Origin: Auxenochlorella pyrenoidosa
Taxonomy: Eukaryota; Chlorophyta; Trebouxiophyceae; Chlorellales; Chlorellaceae
Assembly: GCA_001430745.1 (NCBI GenBank)
Contig: KQ482041.1
Coordinates: 179,956-191,518 of the forward strand
Length of the DNA: 11,563 nucleotides
Reading direction: 5' to 3'
Shown: positions 8,654 through 11,563 of the stretch, in pieces
How the letters are laid out: each line of letters begins with the position of its first letter
How positions within the stretch are numbered: position 1 is the stretch's first letter
Notes under the pieces: model-generated
Seen by the model: the letters and a program-made list of their open reading frames with translations, nothing else
What the model was told of the DNA's origin: nothing
Database searches by the model: none
Made by a program: the position numbers and the translations under genes

Positions 8654-8935
8654 GCTCCCTTTTGGTGCCGTAAGGGGCTGTCGGGGCGACAAGGTCTCGG
8701 CAAACTTTGCCCTACTTGATGTTTACGACGTCATGGTCCGTGCATGTATCTTCGGTACCTATGTACTAGCGAAACATGACATCGGCAGACGGACTGAGGC
8801 GTGTGGGGAGATGGGCGGCCCTCAGCAGGGCCCAGCAGGGCCAAGTGAGGCCACCCTGTCCTCACGGTGTGTCCCACGCCAAATTGGATCTTCCGATTTC
8901 AAGGATTACTTAAATTGCACGTCCACAGCACAAAC
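8654..8935. promoter_or_regulatory. Short divergent promoter between transporter and OHCU decarboxylase genes
   Basis: 282 bases separate two start codons on opposite strands, so both promoters and leaders must lie here or overlap. A CGACGTCA at 8726-8733 resembles the bZIP/CREB-type TGACGT core. A 10-base unit CAGCAGGGCC is perfectly duplicated at 8823-8842. Composition is more AT-rich around 8700-8790 and 8880-8935. No clear TATA box was found. The OHCU start reads CAAACATGGC, a reasonable plant-type context. Confidence 0.6.
8823..8842. repeat. Tandem 10-base repeat, two perfect copies, in the divergent promoter
   Basis: Two adjacent copies of CAGCAGGGCC, about 95-115 bases upstream of the OHCU decarboxylase ATG. 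It could be a duplicated factor-binding site or simple slippage. Confidence 0.85.
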
Positions 8936-9773
8936 ATGGCGCTACAGCCGACGGAGGCCTCACTACTTGCCTGCTGCGCTTGCCGCAGCTGGGCGGCCGC
9001 CCTGGCCCAAGCAGGGCCTTATACCACGTTGAAAGAGCTCATCGAGGAGGCCCGGCGCCTCTGGTGGCAGCAGGTAGGGCAGCGGTTCAGAGGCCGCCAG
9101 GCGCAGCGCAAGGTGGCGCCAAGGCACACTCGGATGCTGCGCTGTCCCCTTGCTGGCTCTCCTTTGACCACACACCTGTGCTGTCAATGCTGAATGGCAG
9201 CCATGTGCGCCTGCGTGTCACCGCGCGCCTGCTGCCCGGTGTCAGCGGCACCTGAGCATTGCACATCTTCCCTGCCTGCAGACGCCCATCACAGGCTGGC
9301 TGGAGGCCTTTGCTGCACACCCACGCATAGGCGACCTGCAGGGGCTGCGCGAGAAGTACGGCGGCGCGTTTGGTGCCATGAGCCAGGGCGAGCAAGCAGG
9401 GGCGGCGGGGGCAACAGAGGAGGTGCTGCAGGTATGGAAGGGTGGGTGGGAACAGCCTGAGCTGGGCACAGCACGTGGAGCGATGCGGTTGATTCCCTTG
9501 CTGGCTGACATCGTCTCTGCCAGGCACCCGAAGCAGAGGAGCTGGGCCAGCAGGAGGAAGTGTCATTTCCTTGCCCTCCACCTGCCAGCCGTGTGGGACG
9601 CCTCGGCCACTGCTGGTGTCGAGTCGAAGCCAGCGCAACAAGCATGTCCCTCCCGCTGGCAGGCACTTGCTGACTGGAATGCACGCTATGAGGCCAAGTT
9701 TGGGCACGTCTTCATCATATGCGCCTCGGGCAGGTCGGCAGAGGAGATGCTGGCGGCGGTGCAACGACGGTGA
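8936..9773 (+). CDS. OHCU decarboxylase (urate to S-allantoin pathway), C terminus apparently truncated
   Basis: Exons 8936-9073, 9282-9431 and 9663-9773, all joined in phase 0, encode 132 residues ending at TGA 9771-9773. The enzyme decarboxylates 2-oxo-4-hydroxy-4-carboxy-5-ureidoimidazoline to S-allantoin, after urate oxidase and HIU hydrolase, usually in peroxisomes. Family motifs are 'ARRLWWQQ', 'WLEAFAAHPRIGD' with the catalytic-type His59, 'SQGEQAG' with Glu83-Gln84, 'LADWNARYEAKFG' and 'FIICASGRS'. Plant and animal relatives run about 30 residues further, into a helix with an 'EQMKITELR'-like motif that carries an active-site arginine. No such sequence occurs in any plus frame before the next gene. 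The terminal TGA lies within a good donor (CGACG/GTGAGT), so a further exon is expected but not found. No peroxisomal C-terminal tripeptide is visible. Either the enzyme is truncated or the assembly lost an exon. Confidence 0.85.
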
Positions 9774-10206
9774 GTTGTGGGCTGGGCTGGGCCGGACACA
9801 CAGGCAGCATCCCTCCCTCACAGTCGTCATATCCGGTAGGGGGATGGCGTCCAAAGACACCGATTGGGTGGATGCCCTAGGGCAGGGCCACCAAAAGGGA
9901 TGGAGGACGCCACAGAGGGCAGGACAGGTGCAAGCAGGGCAGGCTTGGCATTTGCGCGCACACCAAGGCAAGGGTAGCCTGCCAGTGCTGCCCATGGGAA
10001 AGGGCGCACGGCAGGCTGCCAGCGCAGTGCAGGGCCAGTTGCAAGCAGGCAAGACAGGGGGGTAAGCAGTGCGGGCACGGGGGCAACCACTAGCAGGGCG
10101 GTGAGGCAGGGGATACTGGCAGGGTCAGCAATGGGAAGGCGGGCAGGGGCTGAGCGGGACCACCTGATACCTACCCTGCGCCGCCACCGCGCTAGCCTGG
10201 GGAGGC
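9774..10206. other. Convergent intergenic region (OHCU decarboxylase / CDC20)
   Basis: 433 bases between two converging stop codons, rich in GGCAGG/GGGCAG runs. I read all three plus frames for the missing OHCU C-terminal exon and found none. No TGTAA or AATAAA-type signal was seen on either strand, and no other gene. Confidence 0.6.
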
Positions 10207-11522
10207 TTAGCGGATGTTGACGCTCCGCATCATGGTGCTGGCGCCAGCACCGGCGGGCTTGGCAGCCTTGGCCGGCGCCTCGGCGCTCTGGAACACACGC
10301 CAGAAGCGGAGGGTCTCGTCGGCGGCGGCGCTCACCACGGTGGTGCCGTCCGGGCTCTGGGCCAGGTGCAGCACCCGGGACGTGTGCCCCGTCAGCTCAG
10401 CAACCTTTGCCATGGAAGGGTACTTCCAGAGGCAGAGCTGGTTCTGGCTGCAGGCCGGGCAGGAGGCAGGGTGGGGGTGGCAGGCGGGTTGTCAGGGTGC
10501 AGCTGGGAGGGCTGAAGCAGGTCTGCAGGGGGCACAAGTGTGTGTACAGCGCCACCAGGTCGACTCGCCACCCACCTGAAACCGTGAGAGGAGAGCAGCT
10601 CGCGCTCATGGCGGTTCCACTGGAGCGAGCAGACCTGGCTGCCAGTGTCAATAGAGTTAAGGAGAGCCCCTGCAGCGCGGGATAGGAGAGGCATGGGCTA
10701 GTGTTGGAGGCTGTGCATGTTGCAATCCCACAGCCGACATGCCTGGCGCCCACAGGGCCCTGTCCATGCTCAGCCCAGCCGCGGCACCAACACCCACCAG
10801 TGTGCGTGTTGTGGAACTTGATGGTGCGGTCCGCAGTGCCGCCGCCAGTGGCCAGCAGGTTGGACTGGAAGGGGCACCAGGCCAGCGCCTTGACGGCGGC
10901 CTGGTGCGCGGTGATGCGGTGGGTGGGGCGGTCGTTGGCCGCGTCCCAGATCATCAGCAGGTTGTCGTTGCCACCGCTGGCCAGCTGCAGAGGGGCAACA
11001 GGGGGTGCATGGGGAGAGTGAGCTTGGTTGATACCAGCAGGAAACGCTGGGGGCTGGCACTTAAGCATGTTGGGAGGGAGCCACAGGCAGCCTCAAAGCC
11101 GGCGCACTCACTGCTGCCTTGCCCCAGGGCCCCGCCTGCCTCCCCACCTGGGTGCCGTTTGGCGACCACTTGAGGCCGCAGACCTCCTGCTCGTGGCCGC
11201 GCAGCGTGGCGGTGATGTGCTCGCGCACGCGCACGTCGTGGTTGAGGATGAGCGAGTCGCGGCCGCCGGTGGACAGGGTGTGCTGGTTCCAGGAGAGGGA
11301 GCTGACGCGCGCGGCGTGGCCGTTCAGGTTGCGGATGGGCTTGCAGCGCTCCGCGTCCCAGATCTGGGTGAGGGAGTTGGAGTAGCCGACGGCGACGTGC
11401 TTGCCGTCGGCGGCCCAGGACAGGGAGGTGATGTAGTCGTCGCCCTGGGCGGACAGCAGCTCCTGGATGTCACCGGAGGAGGCGTTCCACAGGTAGACCG
11501 TCTGGTTGAGGGCGACGGCCAC
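10207..11522 (-). CDS. CDC20: CDC20, WD40 activator of the anaphase-promoting complex (5' incomplete)
   Basis: Visible exons in transcript order: 11522-11148, 10984-10798, 10669-10576, 10447-10207, giving the last 298 residues. CDC20 recruits substrates to the APC/C ubiquitin ligase at the metaphase-anaphase transition and is the target of the spindle checkpoint. Most of the WD40 propeller is present: '[15 protein letters not shown]', '[19 protein letters not shown]', '[17 protein letters not shown]', '[14 protein letters not shown]', '[20 protein letters not shown]', '[14 protein letters not shown]', '[20 protein letters not shown]', '[10 protein letters not shown]' and '[14 protein letters not shown]'. 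Several of these ('[13 protein letters not shown]', 'SAAADETLR') match CDC20 better than its paralogue CDH1/FZR. The protein ends Ile-Arg, the tail that docks on APC/C TPR subunits. One oddity: '[10 protein letters not shown]' has His where relatives have Trp. The N-terminal half (C-box and other degron-like motifs) lies beyond the window, past an intron at 11523 onward. Confidence 0.95.
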
Positions 11523-11542
11523 CTGCAGGCGGGGAGGGGCAA

Positions 11543-11563
11543 GGGGGGGGGGGGGGGGGGGGG
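11543..11563. repeat. Poly-G run of at least 21 bases at the window edge, in a CDC20 intron
   Basis: The window ends in an uninterrupted G run, C on the CDC20 sense strand, 20 bases upstream of the acceptor at 11523-11524. It could be a real C-only pyrimidine tract or a sequencing or assembly edge artefact. The opposite end of the window also starts with a homopolymer (eight Cs at 2-9). Confidence 0.9.

Noticed and set aside
9524..9559. Possible 12-codon cassette exon in OHCU intron 2 (acceptor CCAG, in phase 0)
   Set aside because: It is open and in phase, but its donor (GAA/GTGTCA) is weak and joining exon 2 directly to exon 3 reproduces the family sequence without a gap.
9824..9839. Tiny terminal exon for OHCU decarboxylase after a CTCACAG acceptor, ending in TAG
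   Set aside because: It would give only a few Arg/His residues, needs a 54-base intron shorter than any other in the window, and still lacks the missing helix.
9960..10065. Downstream plus-strand frame ending at 10065 as the missing OHCU C terminus
   Set aside because: Its translation ('VQGQLQAGKTGG') has no EQxKITxLR-like pattern despite superficially similar spacing.

Overview
This window looks like nuclear DNA from a GC-rich, intron-dense unicellular green alga, most likely a Chlorella-like trebouxiophyte. The grounds are plant-type proteins, many short introns of roughly 100-260 bases, consensus GT(G/A)-AG splice sites with a few GC donors, and several (AC)n and (CTG)n tracts. The assignment is inference; no marker gene fixes the species. 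No bacterial operon, phage, CRISPR array, transposon or RNA gene is visible.

Layout, left to right. (1) 1-857, plus strand: the last two exons of translation initiation factor eIF3 subunit D. (2) 858-1657: a gene-free stretch with two hairpin-forming inverted repeats, probably the eIF3d 3' end plus the next gene's promoter and leader. (3) 1658-4621, plus strand: a complete 13-exon gene for a secreted expansin-like protein of 373 residues. Its double-psi beta-barrel is followed by an unusual C-terminal module in place of a recognisable expansin domain 2. (4) 4622-5075: a convergent 3' intergenic region. (5) 8653-5076, minus strand: a complete 13-exon gene for a membrane amino-acid transporter of the AAAP (AVT/SLC38-like) family, 481 residues. 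(6) 8654-8935: a short divergent promoter. (7) 8936-9773, plus strand: a three-exon gene for OHCU decarboxylase of the urate-to-allantoin pathway; its normal C-terminal helix cannot be found. (8) 9774-10206: a gene-free convergent region. (9) 11522-10207, minus strand: the last four exons of CDC20, the APC/C activator, with its Ile-Arg tail intact; its 5' end lies beyond a poly-G run at the window edge.

These are unrelated housekeeping genes, not a cluster. The one suggestive pairing is the amino-acid transporter and the purine-degradation enzyme, which start 282 bases apart on opposite strands and could share a nitrogen-responsive promoter. Exon models were built by hand, requiring consistent reading phase at every junction; both 13-exon genes close perfectly in phase. 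I found no new multi-gene system. The most interesting points are the expansin-plus-module architecture, the truncated OHCU decarboxylase, two probable GC-AG introns with the same donor, and a strong hairpin upstream of the expansin gene.
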